Shown here: in pieces, positions 54,488 through 64,000 of the stretch
Layout of the letters: the number at the start of each line of letters is the position of its first letter
Position numbering within the stretch: position 1 is the first letter of the stretch
Source of the DNA: Sepiola atlantica
Taxonomy: Eukaryota; Mollusca; Cephalopoda; Sepiida; Sepiolidae
NCBI GenBank assembly: GCA_963556195.1
Contig: OY744525.1
Coordinates: 21,449,686-21,513,685, forward strand
Direction: 5' to 3'
Length of the DNA stretch: 64,000 nt
Translations under genes and position numbers: made by a program
Notes under the pieces: generated by a model
Databases searched by the model: none
Seen by the model: the letters and a program-made list of their open reading frames with translations, nothing else
Told to the model about the DNA's origin: nothing

Positions 54488-54690
54488 TGAAAGATGAGAA
54501 TAAAAAATTGTAAAGATACAATATTTATTAGAACATCAAAAGTTCAGAGCAAGGAGCTTCATATCCTTAATCCATGAATTTTCAAAGATAAACTCATTTC
54601 ATCAGAGGATAGAGAAAGCCGACAATGTAATTAAATTAATTGATTGTTCTATTGAGCTTTATATTATCACAATAGATTATTATTAAACGA
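54486..54690 (-). mobile_element. Hammerhead-bearing retroelement fragment, copy 2
   Basis: Same layout as 15000-15180: (TA)n, a 'gatgaaagatgagaataaa' purine-rich piece, 'caatatttattagaacatc', then the ribozyme. Similarity may extend to 'attgagctttatattatc' (54652-54670; compare 15496-15511). No reverse transcriptase nearby. Confidence 0.5.
54562..54611 (-). ncRNA. Hammerhead ribozyme, type I, copy 2 (canonical core)
   Basis: On the minus strand: helix I TATCCT (54611-54606) with AGGATA (54567-54562), six perfect pairs. Core CTGATGA (54605-54599), exactly canonical. Helix II 54598-54584, with A-U, A-U, one U-U mismatch, G-C, A-U and a five-base loop. GAAA (54583-54580). Helix III AATT-CATG-GATT (54580-54569), including one G-U pair. 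Position 17 is A (54568). Base changes relative to copy 1 preserve pairing in helix I (GGTCCT/AGGACT becomes TATCCT/AGGATA). Confidence 0.8.
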
Positions 54691-54877
54691 TAATTCAATT
54701 ATCTTTAATTTAATTCAACATTTAAATATATATATAGAGATATATACATACATATTGAATAAATTAAAAGATAGAATGAAATGTCAAAGCTAAGGGATGG
54801 AAAAACTCAATCACCATGTTAATAGCCTGATGAGATCCGAGATTTAATGATTGCATTTGTGTAGCCATTCAATTTCG

Positions 54878-54881
<4 letters not shown>

Positions 54882-54917
<36 letters not shown>
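54882..54917. repeat. (TA)n microsatellite
   Basis: About 18 units. Confidence 0.9.
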
Positions 54918-54920
<3 letters not shown>

Positions 54921-54934
54921 ATAAATGATAAAAC

Positions 54935-55045
54935 GTACTTAACACTTCAAGTGCTAAGCTAAGTACATTTTATTATTTATTACTGATATAGCTCTACCCG
55001 ATAAGATATTGAGTCTTTTGTTTGCCTAAGATTTGCGGTCTTAAT
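54935..55045 (+). mobile_element. tRNA-derived SINE-like element
   Basis: Plus strand: 'gatatagctctacccgataa' (A-box-like) and 'gcggtcttaattcgagtctg' (B-box-like) about 50 nt apart. Degenerate. Confidence 0.4.
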
Positions 55046-55244
55046 TCGAGTCTGTTTTGGTTGAGAGGTTGGTTTTCTCATATAAACATGTGTGTGCGCC
55101 AATTTTAATAAGAGTGAAATATTCTTCTGATCAATTGAATGGAACCAAAACTAACATTTTTTTTTACTCATTTTACTTTACATTTTTTGTGATCATGTTA
55201 GAATTGTTTATGTTTAACTTCGAAAATATGTTGCAAAAACCATT

Positions 55245-55325
55245 TGAAAAATTAGTTTGGCTTAGTTGTCTTACAGCACATGACCACTTTTAAGGGCATT
55301 TAATGCTGAAACAGTATTGTAAAAA
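55245..55325 (+). repeat. Family Y fragment
   Basis: 'gtttggcttagttgtcttac', 'agcacatgaccacttttaag' and 'gggcatttaatgctgaaaca' fit the start of family Y. Confidence 0.45.
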
Positions 55326-55369
55326 ATTCATTAGTTCTTTCCAAATATGATCTGAGGGAAGGATCAGGT

Positions 55370-55475
55370 TTTCTTTCTGCCTGATGAGATCTCAGTTTCT
55401 GACAGCTGTTGATCGATAACATCGACATACCAGTGTCGCAGATTATGTACATGTCTGTATAAATAAAAATAATCC
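55370..55475 (+). repeat. Repeat Z, direct copy
   Basis: 'tgcctgatgagatctcagtt', 'gttgatcgataacatcgaca' and 'gtgtcgcagattatgtacat' occur again in both arms of the foldback at 55854-56089. Confidence 0.8.
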
Positions 55476-55711
55476 TTCGAAAGTCCTGTCAGTTGGACTG
55501 AATTTTTTACACGAAAATCTTGTGCCTCATTTCATGAAGCTTCTGTACGTGATGGTATAAAAGGCGCTGACGAAGAGACTTTTTGGTATCATCAAAAATA
55601 ACTAAAAAATGAACAATAACATTTTTCCAAAAAGTCTTGGAAACGATTATATGCCGAATGCTTGTTGGTTTTGAATTCTTGGAACAATGTTCAAATCATA
55701 TTGATCTAATC

Positions 55712-55712
55712 T

Positions 55713-55748
<36 letters not shown>
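55712..55748. repeat. (TA)n microsatellite
   Basis: About 18 units. Confidence 0.9.
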
Positions 55749-55755
<7 letters not shown>

Positions 55756-55853
55756 TAATCCAGGTAAAACATCCACAGGGTAGTAATCCAAAGAATTTCA
55801 ACCGGGTTTATAAAACGTGCTCAATATCAAATAGAGCTTTTATATATGATTAT

Positions 55854-56089
55854 TTTATTTACACAGACATGTACAAAATCTGCGACACTGACATGTCGAT
55901 GTTATCGATCAACAGCTATTATAAACTGAGATCGCATCAGGTAGAGTTAGAATCCGATCTTAACCTTAGATCATATTTGAAAAGAATCGGATTCTAACTC
56001 TGCCTGATGAGATCTCAGTTTATAATAGCTATTGATCGATAACATCGACATGCCAGTGTCGCAGATTTTGTACATGTCTGTATAAATAA
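55854..56089. repeat. Inverted pair of repeat Z: hairpin with 104-nt arms
   Basis: Left arm 55854-55957 and right arm 55986-56089 are near-perfect complements ('gacatgtacaaaatctgcga' / 'tcgcagattttgtacatgtc') with only a handful of mismatches. The loop is 28 nt. It represents two Z copies head to head. Confidence 0.92.
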
Positions 56090-56520
56090 ATATATATATA
56101 TTATATGAGAGAGAGAGGGGAAGGGAGATGTTTGTGAATGTAAGCTTTTGAGGTATAAAAAAAACAATTAGATACATAATAGAACAAACTGATTGCCATT
56201 AAAGAAGCATTTTCTCATTGTTTTTTAATTTTTGAGGTTTGATGATTTTTGGAAGAGCCTTGATCCAGAGGAAATGCGAAATCCGGTGATAATTCAATCA
56301 GTTTCAAATGTGTGTGTTTGTTTTAAACACAAAACTTGTGCATGTGTTTAAAAAAAAAATTAGTTTCAACCGTTTTTTAGCATTGGTTTGGGGTACGTCC
56401 GGGTAGGTTTAAGAAACATGTTTATTCTGAATTTTTCACCTATGCTCCTATGTAGACAAATGTGTGTGAATATAAGCTTTTGAGTAATATAAAACAAGAA
56501 AAAATATTAAGCCCGTTATT

Positions 56521-56537
56521 TATTTTTATATATATAC

Positions 56538-56576
<39 letters not shown>
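56521..56576. repeat. TA/CATA microsatellite
   Basis: Interrupted (TA)n with CATA units. Confidence 0.85.
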
Positions 56577-56578
<2 letters not shown>

Positions 56579-56654
56579 TCTGTTGTCTTCATTCAACTTG
56601 ATTCTGATGATTTTGTGATGTTGATTTTCATATTATTGTTATATATATATATAT

Positions 56655-56815
56655 AAATTTTATACGTACATAAAAGTAATTCACGGACACATATCTCTGG
56701 CTATCAGCCGTCATCAACATAGATAACTTGGACAAGGATCGAACCTTCGATATCAATGTCTATAGTCTGGATATTTACCACCGGACCATGACGCCTTGCC
56801 CGGAAATATACAATT
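56655..56815 (-). mobile_element. tRNA-derived SINE-like element
   Basis: The minus strand reads 'gcaaggcgtcatggtccggt' (A box TGGTCCGGTGG) and 'cgaaggttcgatccttgtcc' (B box GGTTCGATCC), the clearest polymerase III promoter pair in the window, then a tail 'gtgtccgtgaattacttt' shared with the copy at 56985. Confidence 0.65.
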
Positions 56816-56984
56816 TTTATCACCTAAATATTTTATGTATTTATGTAATTGTTTTTATTGGTGATGAGATTGGTCTTACTTGTATTTCACTTCCTAAGTG
56901 ATAAAGAATGAAGATTTCATTTTTAGTCGGTCTTAACTTTATTGGACATATTTTTTGTTCATATATATATAATTTTAAATTTTA

Positions 56985-57335
56985 TACATACATAAAAGTA
57001 ATGCATGGACACGTATATATATATATATACATACATACACATATATATACAGTCATCAACAGACAACTATTTTTTCGTTTCATGGCTCATTGGTGTAGCT
57101 CAATGTAGCAACCCTGAGATTCGAAACTCGGATGCCAGATCACTTCCAACTGTGACCAGTGATGTTGGATGTCTTACCAGTTGAACTAACGAGCCCACTA
57201 CTAAAAGAAGAGGAAATTAGATCGCAGATATGAATGTTTTCATTTGTTTACAAATTTATTCTACTGGTAACCTAGAGAACTCAATTCTTTTTACGAAAAA
57301 GTACTGCATTACACTAAGTGGAAACCCTAATAGGT
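56985..57335 (-). mobile_element. tRNA-derived SINE-like element with internal microsatellite
   Basis: Minus strand: 'ctcgttagttcaactggtaa' (A box) and 'ccgagtttcgaatctcaggg' (B box). The tail 'catgcattacttttatg' (56991-57008) is separated from the tRNA part by an expanded (TA)n/(CATA)n at 57013-57049. The upstream part to 57335 resembles 3780-3880. Confidence 0.6.
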
Positions 57336-57411
57336 GTTAGTTTAGTTTTAATACTTCGGAAAGTCTTTCATTCTTTATCAATAAATGTATTTTTTTATAT
57401 AAAAATACTAG

Positions 57412-57845
57412 AAGAATACCCTAACCCAGAACGGATAAAATTAATTCCCCGGACAAAAACACTTTTATGTTTCCTTACAAAGATGAAAATCAATATATAA
57501 TCGATCAAATTCAATGTAAATCTGAAATATTTGAATTTTCAAATGAGGTTGTGCTCATATTATGACCCCTAAAACCCCTTTAAAATGCTCCAAAGAAACT
57601 GAAATTTATGGAATATTTATTAATTGATCCATTGTTAAAATTTCACAAAAATTGGAGGTATCCAAATGTTCACAAAGGGCTTCCATCTTCTTCTAACCTC
57701 CTTTGCATAAAACTAAATTAAACTAAATATAGCCCACATTTGGTTCCCTTACACTCAGGAGTGATGTTCCAAAATTAATAATGATCGGTTAATTAGTTTA
57801 GGAGTGAATCCTGTACATATAAACATATCTAACTTTATAAAGATG
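57412..57845 (-). repeat. Family T repeat (inverted copy)
   Basis: The complement matches 50215-50815: 'aataccctaacccagaacgg' at one end, then 'tatagcccacatttgg' and 'ggttaattagtttaggagtg' at the other. A segment of the 3' half is deleted. Confidence 0.6.
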
Positions 57846-57969
57846 GTGATTATCTATTTTCTATCATTTTTTTTTTCGTTTTTAAATCGTTCAATATCTT
57901 CGTCTAGAATATATTTTTATTTTTTCAGCTTAATAAACTTACATTTCAGCCATTTCTTTTTATACACAA

Positions 57970-58440
57970 TGAAACAAACGTGATATATATATATGAGTGT
58001 GTGTGTGTGTTCTTCATATGATTGGTATTTAACTTATGAATATTTTCACTTGTGTGATATGAAAAGAAATATCTGCACAGCATATGCTTCTGGTTTGAAG
58101 CTTTGCCAGCAGAGAACTTTTTTTTCTTCTGATTTTATCATAAAACAAACGACACGTGTAATCGTGTATGCAGTTATACAAAAAAAAAGGCTTTCTTAAG
58201 AGAAAAAGAAATGCTTTTGACAAAAGTAAAATATGTGTGCGTGTGTATGAATGCCAAATTATAGTAACATATACTAACATTTTTACTAACTACGGTAGAT
58301 TACTAAATGAAAATATATACTTAATACATTATATATATAATAATAATAATAAATATAATTATATTAGGTATTATGTTTATAGAGGAAATGCTAAATATTG
58401 GTAATAAAGCATATATTGATGTAAGTTTGGAGACAGAATC

Positions 58441-58474
<34 letters not shown>

Positions 58475-58676
58475 ATACAATAAAAATGTGGTGATTGGTT
58501 ACACAAATGCAATCATATACCGATCACATATCTCTTTAGATCAGAGATTTGATTACTATGGTGGTAATATTTTCTTACCCTTAAACTGTCAGTCTTTAAA
58601 TTATTTGTTTATATTTAAAATATTTATATCCGCTTATTTATTCTTCACTTAAATGAGTGATAAAAGAGGAATTCTA

Positions 58677-58722
<46 letters not shown>

Positions 58723-58900
58723 GATTGTAAATAGGCCACCCTTGTAAATATAGATATATTCATAGGTATATATATATATATATATACTTATGAATATATT
58801 TTTAGATATATATATTTCGAGAGAGCGAGAAAGAAAGGCCTGAATATGTACTATAGTATAAAAGTATACATCAATGTGAAGAGTGTATACATTATATATA
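57970..58900. other. AT-rich with several (TA)n arrays, no gene
   Basis: (TA)n at 58441-58464, 58679-58719 and 58769-58787. Short frames on both strands lack domains. Confidence 0.4.
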
Positions 58901-58917
58901 TATATATATATTACAGT

Positions 58918-59835
58918 AGAATACCCGTCCCAAGAAGGGTAAAAGTAATTTCAAGCAGAACAGTTTTGCACCATTTTTATGGGTGCTTTTACAGTTTAGC
59001 AGATACTTTAAATAAAACAAACTGAGGAATATCTGTTTGATGTACCTACCTGTCACGGGCTGAAAATATCCTATACCAAAAATCACGTAAATTAATAAAG
59101 TTTTTTTTTTATAAAAATAAAATAAAATTTTAGCCATGTACGAAGAGGACAGCCATTTTGAAAGTTTCCAAAGGGGGATTGAAATTGTGTTTTTCATTTT
59201 AAAAAATGGGAAAAGTTAAATGTATCTCATTTTGTCTTATATAGTACGTCTGTGTTATCTTTCAGAAATTGTATTTTTTTTTAAAATTGTGTTTTTCATT
59301 AAAAAAAAAATGGGAAAAGTTAAATGTATCTCTCGACGTCATGTGATCAAATGGAGCGATTTATGAAGTTATGGTTATCCCCCTTTTAAAACTTTGAATC
59401 CCCCCCCCCCTTTGGAAACTTTCAAAATGGCTGTCCTCTTCGTGCATGGCTAAAATTTAATTTTTTTTTATAAAAAAAAACTACTTGATTAATTTACGTG
59501 CTTTTTGGTATAGGATTTATTCAATCCGTGGCAGGTACGTAAATCAAACAGATATTCCTCAGTTTGTCGTATTTTTTTTTTTTTCAAAGTATCCGCTAAA
59601 CTGTAAAAGCACCCTTTTATGTTCAAGGATTAAAATGAAGATATAATGCCACTAAACCTTATGTCTAGAATCGTTATTCAAATTTTGATCAAAATCCATT
59701 ACATGATTTTGATTCTAGAAAATGTTTAAAATTTAAGGCTTAAGCTTAAGAGATCTTAAGAAATTGTACTTCTGGGGATTTTGCTTCATTAGTGTCTAAT
59801 AATTATAGATCAAATTTAAAGCAAATCTGATATAT
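58918..59835 (-). repeat. Family T copy split by a foldback insertion
   Basis: The T end 'gaatacccgtcccaagaagg' to 'cagttttgcaccatttttat' (58918-58980) is followed by an insertion (58982-59613). T then resumes with 'aatgccactaaaccttatgt', 'atcaaaatccattacatgat', 'gattctagaaaatgttt' (59640-59835). Confidence 0.65.
58982..59613. mobile_element. Foldback transposon, about 200-bp arms, with target duplication
   Basis: Termini 'ggtgcttttacagtttagc' and its complement 'gctaaactgtaaaagcacc'. The arms 58982-59183 and 59394-59613 stay complementary throughout ('gaggaatatctgtttga', 'gaagaggacagccattttga', 'tttccaaag'). It is flanked by 'tttttatg' (58974-58981) and 'cttttatg' (59614-59621), a 7-8-bp target duplication. 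The spacer holds two direct copies of 'aatgggaaaagttaaatgta'. There is no transposase; 8-bp duplications are typical of hAT-like and some other DNA transposons, so the class is open. Confidence 0.8.
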
Positions 59836-59850
59836 TTGAATTTACATACA

Positions 59851-59855
<5 letters not shown>

Positions 59856-59890
<35 letters not shown>
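59856..59890. repeat. (TA)n microsatellite
   Basis: About 17 units. Confidence 0.9.
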
Positions 59891-59896
<6 letters not shown>

Positions 59897-60384
59897 TACA
59901 TACACACGTGTGCACTATATTTGCATGCATTTAAATAAGACAATGCCTGTACATATATAAAGATAACTGTTTGTTTTTTTTAAATTATTAATGCTAACAT
60001 TACAGTGATGAAAAGTCACAAAGTATTTATTGATTCATTTGTATAGGTCATCAATATGTATATGAATGTTTATATATAAATTTGCAGTGCCTGTTTGTTC
60101 TAGAAATCCTATTAGGGTTTTTGTGATAGACCCCTATTTCTGCATTATAATTTGAAAATACATTACCCGGAGTGCTAGAATAAGAATATTTCATTTTGAT
60201 CAAAGTGGAAACAATATTATCGTGGGGTTTGAATTTCTACTTGACATCCATGATAAAGAAATACGATGTTTTAGTTTATTTATAACTTGTCGATAATAGA
60301 AATCAAAAACAAATCTAAGTGTTAATAACGGAGCAGGAGTGCAGAGGACTCATCATTGATTCCCAGGGAAATAAATGCCTGGTG

Positions 60385-60545
60385 TGCCCCTAGGCGGTTA
60401 AAGACTATATATTTACTAAAATATTATTTGAATCAATGCCATTGTACTTACAGGCTCTCATCCAATCAATGCTTCGTAGATCCATGAGGTCCACTCCAAA
60501 AGTTGAATATTATTAAATGTAAAAATAAGAATAAACAAATAAAAA
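60385..60545. repeat. Dispersed repeat fragment, pair of 50-205
   Basis: Contains 'ctctcatccaatcaatgc' and 'gttgaatattattaaatgta' plus 'aaaata', matching the first copy in order. Confidence 0.35.
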
Positions 60546-60692
60546 AGTGTTGTGGGCTTGTTGTGAAACAACATAGGTTTTCTTATTCAATCTCGGGCAA
60601 TGTCACATTTTCCTGCTATTGTGTACAGATATATGTGTGTCTGTATATATATATATATATATATTGTGTGTATTTAAGCAGCATATTTTCAT

Positions 60693-60843
60693 TTAGGCAA
60701 ACATTATTAAATAACACGGAGTGGTTTTGTTTGATGCGACTTTTTATTTTTTCAATTTCAATAGATGGACAATTCGGAAACTTGAAAAAATAAAAAAAAG
60801 TCGCATCAAACAAAACCACTCCGTGTTATTTAATAATGTTTAC

Positions 60844-60846
<3 letters not shown>
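60693..60846. repeat. Near-perfect hairpin, about 60-nt arms
   Basis: Left arm 'aaacattattaaataacacg', 'gagtggttttgtttgatgcg' pairs base for base with 'cgcatcaaacaaaaccactc', 'cgtgttatttaataatgttt'. Only the poly-T/poly-A segment differs in length. The loop is about 25 nt. Flanked by (TA)n on both sides (60645-60664 and 60847-60876), so it may be a MITE of the TA-inserting kind. Confidence 0.93.
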
Positions 60847-60881
<35 letters not shown>

Positions 60882-60973
60882 ATTTGCTATATTTATGGGT
60901 GAAGAATGCTCAATATTAGTCATAGAGCATATGTAGATCTAACAAACATGCAAATCAACGAGTTTTGTCTTCA

Positions 60974-61123
60974 GTTATCATAGGAGCCACTGGACTCATG
61001 AAGAAGCACTTGAAAAAGTATTTAGCAAGTATACCTGGTGAACCAAGTGCAAGAGAAATCCAAACAACTGCACTCAAGGGAACGGCCAGAATCCTGAAAA
61101 GAGCTCTCGGTTGGAGTCTGTAA
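60974..61123 (+). pseudogene. LINE C-terminal fragment
   Basis: An uninterrupted 49-codon stretch reads 'VIIGATGLMKKHLKKYLASI', 'PGEPSAREIQTTALKGTARI', 'LKRALG' and stop. It matches the C-terminal end of a group of animal LINE polymerases (VxPVVIGALGxxxKxLxxxLxxIPG...EIQxxALxGTAxILRRxL). Upstream the similarity is lost within about 15 codons, so the copy is strongly 5'-truncated. The intact frame suggests youth. A different LINE lineage from the other fragments here. Confidence 0.75.
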
Positions 61124-61332
61124 ATAGCGGGTGATCGTATGGCATTTGGAAGAATGCCCCGTCCCCAGCAAATGAATGAAAAGAAAAAAAAAAAAAAGAG
61201 AGCACTTACAATTTTCTTTTACTTTTATGGTGTGTGATTGCTGATTACTGTGTTAGTGGTATAGTTTCGAATATCAGCTTGAAATATTCAACATGTCTAG
61301 TAATACTAAAGAACTGTGAAATAACAAAACAG

Positions 61333-61334
<2 letters not shown>

Positions 61335-61397
<63 letters not shown>

Positions 61398-61490
61398 AAT
61401 TTACAAGATATATATTTATATATATGAATATATAGGTATATATATTTACAAGTGTGTGTATATATATATATGTATATATATATATATAAA
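61335..61490. repeat. (CT)n(TA)n(CA)n compound microsatellite
   Basis: (CT)14 followed by (TA)n and CA/TA mixtures. Confidence 0.95.
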
Positions 61491-61499
61491 TCAGATTTT

Positions 61500-62195
61500 T
61501 TAATGTTACTATAAATTCTCATAAAGGTAATTATTTTCTCAGTTCCATCAAAAAATTGTCTTTCATCACGTATTCTTTATAATAGAATTGAGATGAGAGG
61601 TTTGATATTTTGTGAATGTAAACAAAAATGTTCCTCACTTTTTAAACAGGATTCTCTGAACAGCTCATCAAAATTGATTCAATCACTCAAATGTTACGTT
61701 GTTTTTCATGGCAATCTATGCATGGCTTTCTTTGTCTATCCTCTGTATATAAATATCTGATTGGAGTTATTTTGCAGCTAAGAGTATAAAAATCGCAGAA
61801 AAAAACGAAAGAACAATGAAACGAGGACATGTTTCTTTAATGAATGCACACTTATTTATAAATTGTTTCATATTAATTTGATGTTTCGAAAGTGACGAAG
61901 GATACGAACTTCTTGGAACTAAATAAAAGAATTAAAAATATATAAATGTTGCTTCTTTTCAATGTGATCTAGAAGTGTAGCTTTATAGATATATATTTAT
62001 TATTACAAATAACACTGTGTATTAATTCGATCGGCCATTGATACTTGCGGTTTCACAGAAATACTGGTAATCCGGCTAGTTCATCTAAAGCATACCAAAT
62101 GTATCCTTTCTTTCCGAACGGTCTGAAAAGTTGTTATTCAACACATTAGTAATTCAGCACTCTGGTCATTTCTCCTGCACAAAAACAGCAATATA

Positions 62196-62226
<31 letters not shown>

Positions 62227-62430
62227 TAGATAACAAACACGGAATCAAATCATGGCTCTGTGTTAATAATCTTTTCATGAAATTAGTTTCTCTTTTTACT
62301 ATTTCATTAACTACACATTCTACCAGATCATCATCCTCTAAATATACCTAACACATTTATATATACATATACAATATAGGCTACCATCCACATGTATATA
62401 CATAGTCAGTGTAGACAGAAAATAATCCTG
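61500..62430. other. No gene recognised
   Basis: AT-rich with a GATA/TAGA run at 62209-62231. No repeat assignment. Confidence 0.4.
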
Positions 62431-62439
62431 TGTCTACAC

Positions 62440-63010
62440 CGATTATACATATATAAGCACGAGGATATATAAACATATATATATATACATATAAACACAT
62501 GAGCATATATAATTATATATATATATAAACACATGAGCATATATAAACATATATATATATATATATAAACACATGAGCATATATAAACATATATATATAT
62601 AAACACATGAGCTTATATAAACATATATATATATATATATATATATATCTAAACACGAGCATATATAAACAGATATATATATATATATATATATAAACAC
62701 ATGAGCATATATATACATGAGCATATATATACATATAAATACATGAGCATATATAAACATATATATATATATATGAGCACATATATACATATAAATACAT
62801 GAGCATATATAAACATATATATATATATGAGCACATATATACATATAAATACATGAGCATATATAAACATATATATATATATGAGCACATATATACATAT
62901 AAATACATGAGCATATATAAACATATATATATATATGAGCACATATATAAACACATGAGCATATATATATAAACATAAATATATATATAAACACATGAGC
63001 ATATAAACAC
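62440..63010. repeat. TA-based minisatellite, including a 54-bp higher-order unit
   Basis: Units 'aaacacatgagcatatat' alternate with (TA)n. Between 62775 and 62990 a 54-bp unit starting 'gagcacatatatacatataa' repeats four times with constant spacing (62775, 62829, 62883, 62937). Long minus-strand frames rich in Y, I, C and M (197, 169 and 288 codons) are artefacts. Confidence 0.9.
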
Positions 63011-63129
63011 ATACAAGCACATACATATTTATACATATAAAATCACATACATATCTATATAAAAATATATATACATATACAAACATGCATATGCATACAT
63101 AAATAAATGCACACATACATACAAATACA

Positions 63130-63397
63130 GACATGTATATATATATATATAATACAGACATACACACACACACACATATATATATAATACAGACATGCAC
63201 ACACACACACACATATATATATAATACAGACATGCACACACACACACATATATATATATATAATACAGACATGCACACACACACACATTTATATATAATA
63301 CAGACATGCACACACACACACACACACACATATATATAATACAGACATGCACACACACACACACACATATATATATATAATACAGACATGCACACAT

Positions 63398-63428
<31 letters not shown>

Positions 63429-63505
63429 AACAGACAAAGACACACACATATCTATAAAGACACACACACACATATATATATAAAGACACACACATATATA
63501 TATTA
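63130..63505. repeat. (CA)n/(TA)n minisatellite with 'acagacatgc' spacer
   Basis: About seven units of 'taatacagacatgcacacac' followed by (CA)n and (TA)n of varying length (roughly 38 to 55 bp per unit). Frames of alternating C/V/Y or T/H residues are artefacts. Confidence 0.92.
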
Positions 63506-63509
63506 GTGT

Positions 63510-64000
63510 AAACACATGGTTACATTTTCATGTTGACTGACACATGGTCTGATGTGAGGTTGCATATGAAATACAAATGTAATCATAGTTCTACCCTCAC
63601 TAAATTTTATTTATATATACTCGAAATAAATATAGTCGTATTAGTTGCTCAAGCTAGTTGTTGAATGTGCTCAATATCAATTTGGACAGTCAACAACACA
63701 CGGTATGCTGCTGACTATGTCACATATATGCTAAAATCACATTGACATATCGTTTCTCTTTAAATCATCCAAGTTAAGTAACGTTGAGCCTTAACATTAC
63801 CAAATGAGTAACGATTTGGGGAAAGCAGGCGCTGTACGTGGAAGAACGGCGAAACCTCTTTGAAAAAAAAAGAAGAAATGCAGCCCCTGAAGATGACTTC
63901 TGCAAGTACTTCAGTATAATAACCTGTTTATCCACACATGCATTGACACACTTTATTGGAAGTTCTGTTCTCAATCATGTGGCGAAACTCCTCAGAGAGA
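63510..64000. other. No gene recognised
   Basis: Moderately AT-rich. A 66-codon minus frame at 63774-63974 has no domain. Confidence 0.35.

Noticed and set aside
55380..55420. CTGATGA core in repeat Z as a hammerhead
   Set aside because: There is no GAAA at a suitable distance; the text is simply part of repeat Z.
56708..56800. A functional tRNA gene
   Set aside because: A and B boxes are present but acceptor and anticodon stems cannot be formed convincingly; fits a SINE head.
62443..63515. Cys/Tyr/Ile-rich minus-strand frames, resembling a cysteine-rich secreted protein
   Set aside because: Pure translation of TA/CA microsatellite DNA.

Overview
The window is eukaryotic, AT-rich, intergenic-type DNA with no host protein-coding gene that I can support. 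Long (TA)n, (CA)n and poly-C/poly-G tracts, several minisatellites, tRNA-derived and U2-snRNA-headed short repeats, and decayed LINE reverse-transcriptase fragments suggest a large repeat-rich animal genome. The LINE protein tails (FGHIE, PVGRGR, STHASM and FF/LWNTLPW motifs) look molluscan, most probably coleoid cephalopod (octopus-like). That assignment is inference from repeat style, not from a marker gene.

Layout. 1-10 kb: a LINE 3' end, a 0.95-kb polypurine tract, a tRNA-derived SINE, a U2-like fragment, a 24-bp satellite with trimeric higher-order order, a palindromic MITE carrying an LTR-like insertion, and a 17-bp minisatellite. 10-20 kb: a Ty3/gypsy 3' end (integrase tail, polypurine tract, LTR), a 36-bp satellite of about 30 units, a complete-looking hammerhead ribozyme at 15.1 kb (minus strand), palindromic MITEs with poly-C/poly-G tips, and two old U2-SINEs. 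20-32 kb: two young U2-SINEs in tandem, a 26-bp satellite, a 5'-truncated LINE whose reverse-transcriptase ADD box appears inverted, and two TA-inserted MITEs inside (TA)n arrays. 32-47 kb: LINE ends, a repeat family around kb 33 and 40-42, a LINE split by a 31-bp array, a near-duplicate 270-bp block, a palindromic MITE and two 5'-truncated U2-SINEs. 47-64 kb: a GC-richer low-repeat stretch (47.7-48.5 kb), GA-rich DNA, several long hairpins, a second complete-looking hammerhead ribozyme at 54.6 kb, a foldback transposon with target duplications, a LINE C-terminus, and about 1 kb of compound TA/CA microsatellite.

How the parts relate. The window records layered transposition. LINE remnants could have supplied the machinery for the SINEs. 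The two hammerheads sit in the same dispersed repeat and resemble the ribozymes known from Penelope-like and other retroelements. Insertions into older repeats (an LTR-like block in a MITE, a foldback element in another repeat, MITEs in TA arrays) give relative ages. The most interesting items are the hammerhead pair, the U2-headed SINE family with a variable hairpin, the ADD-box microinversion, and the long near-perfect hairpins that could be double-stranded RNA (ADAR) substrates if transcribed. All coordinates and alignments were made by eye, so element edges are approximate.
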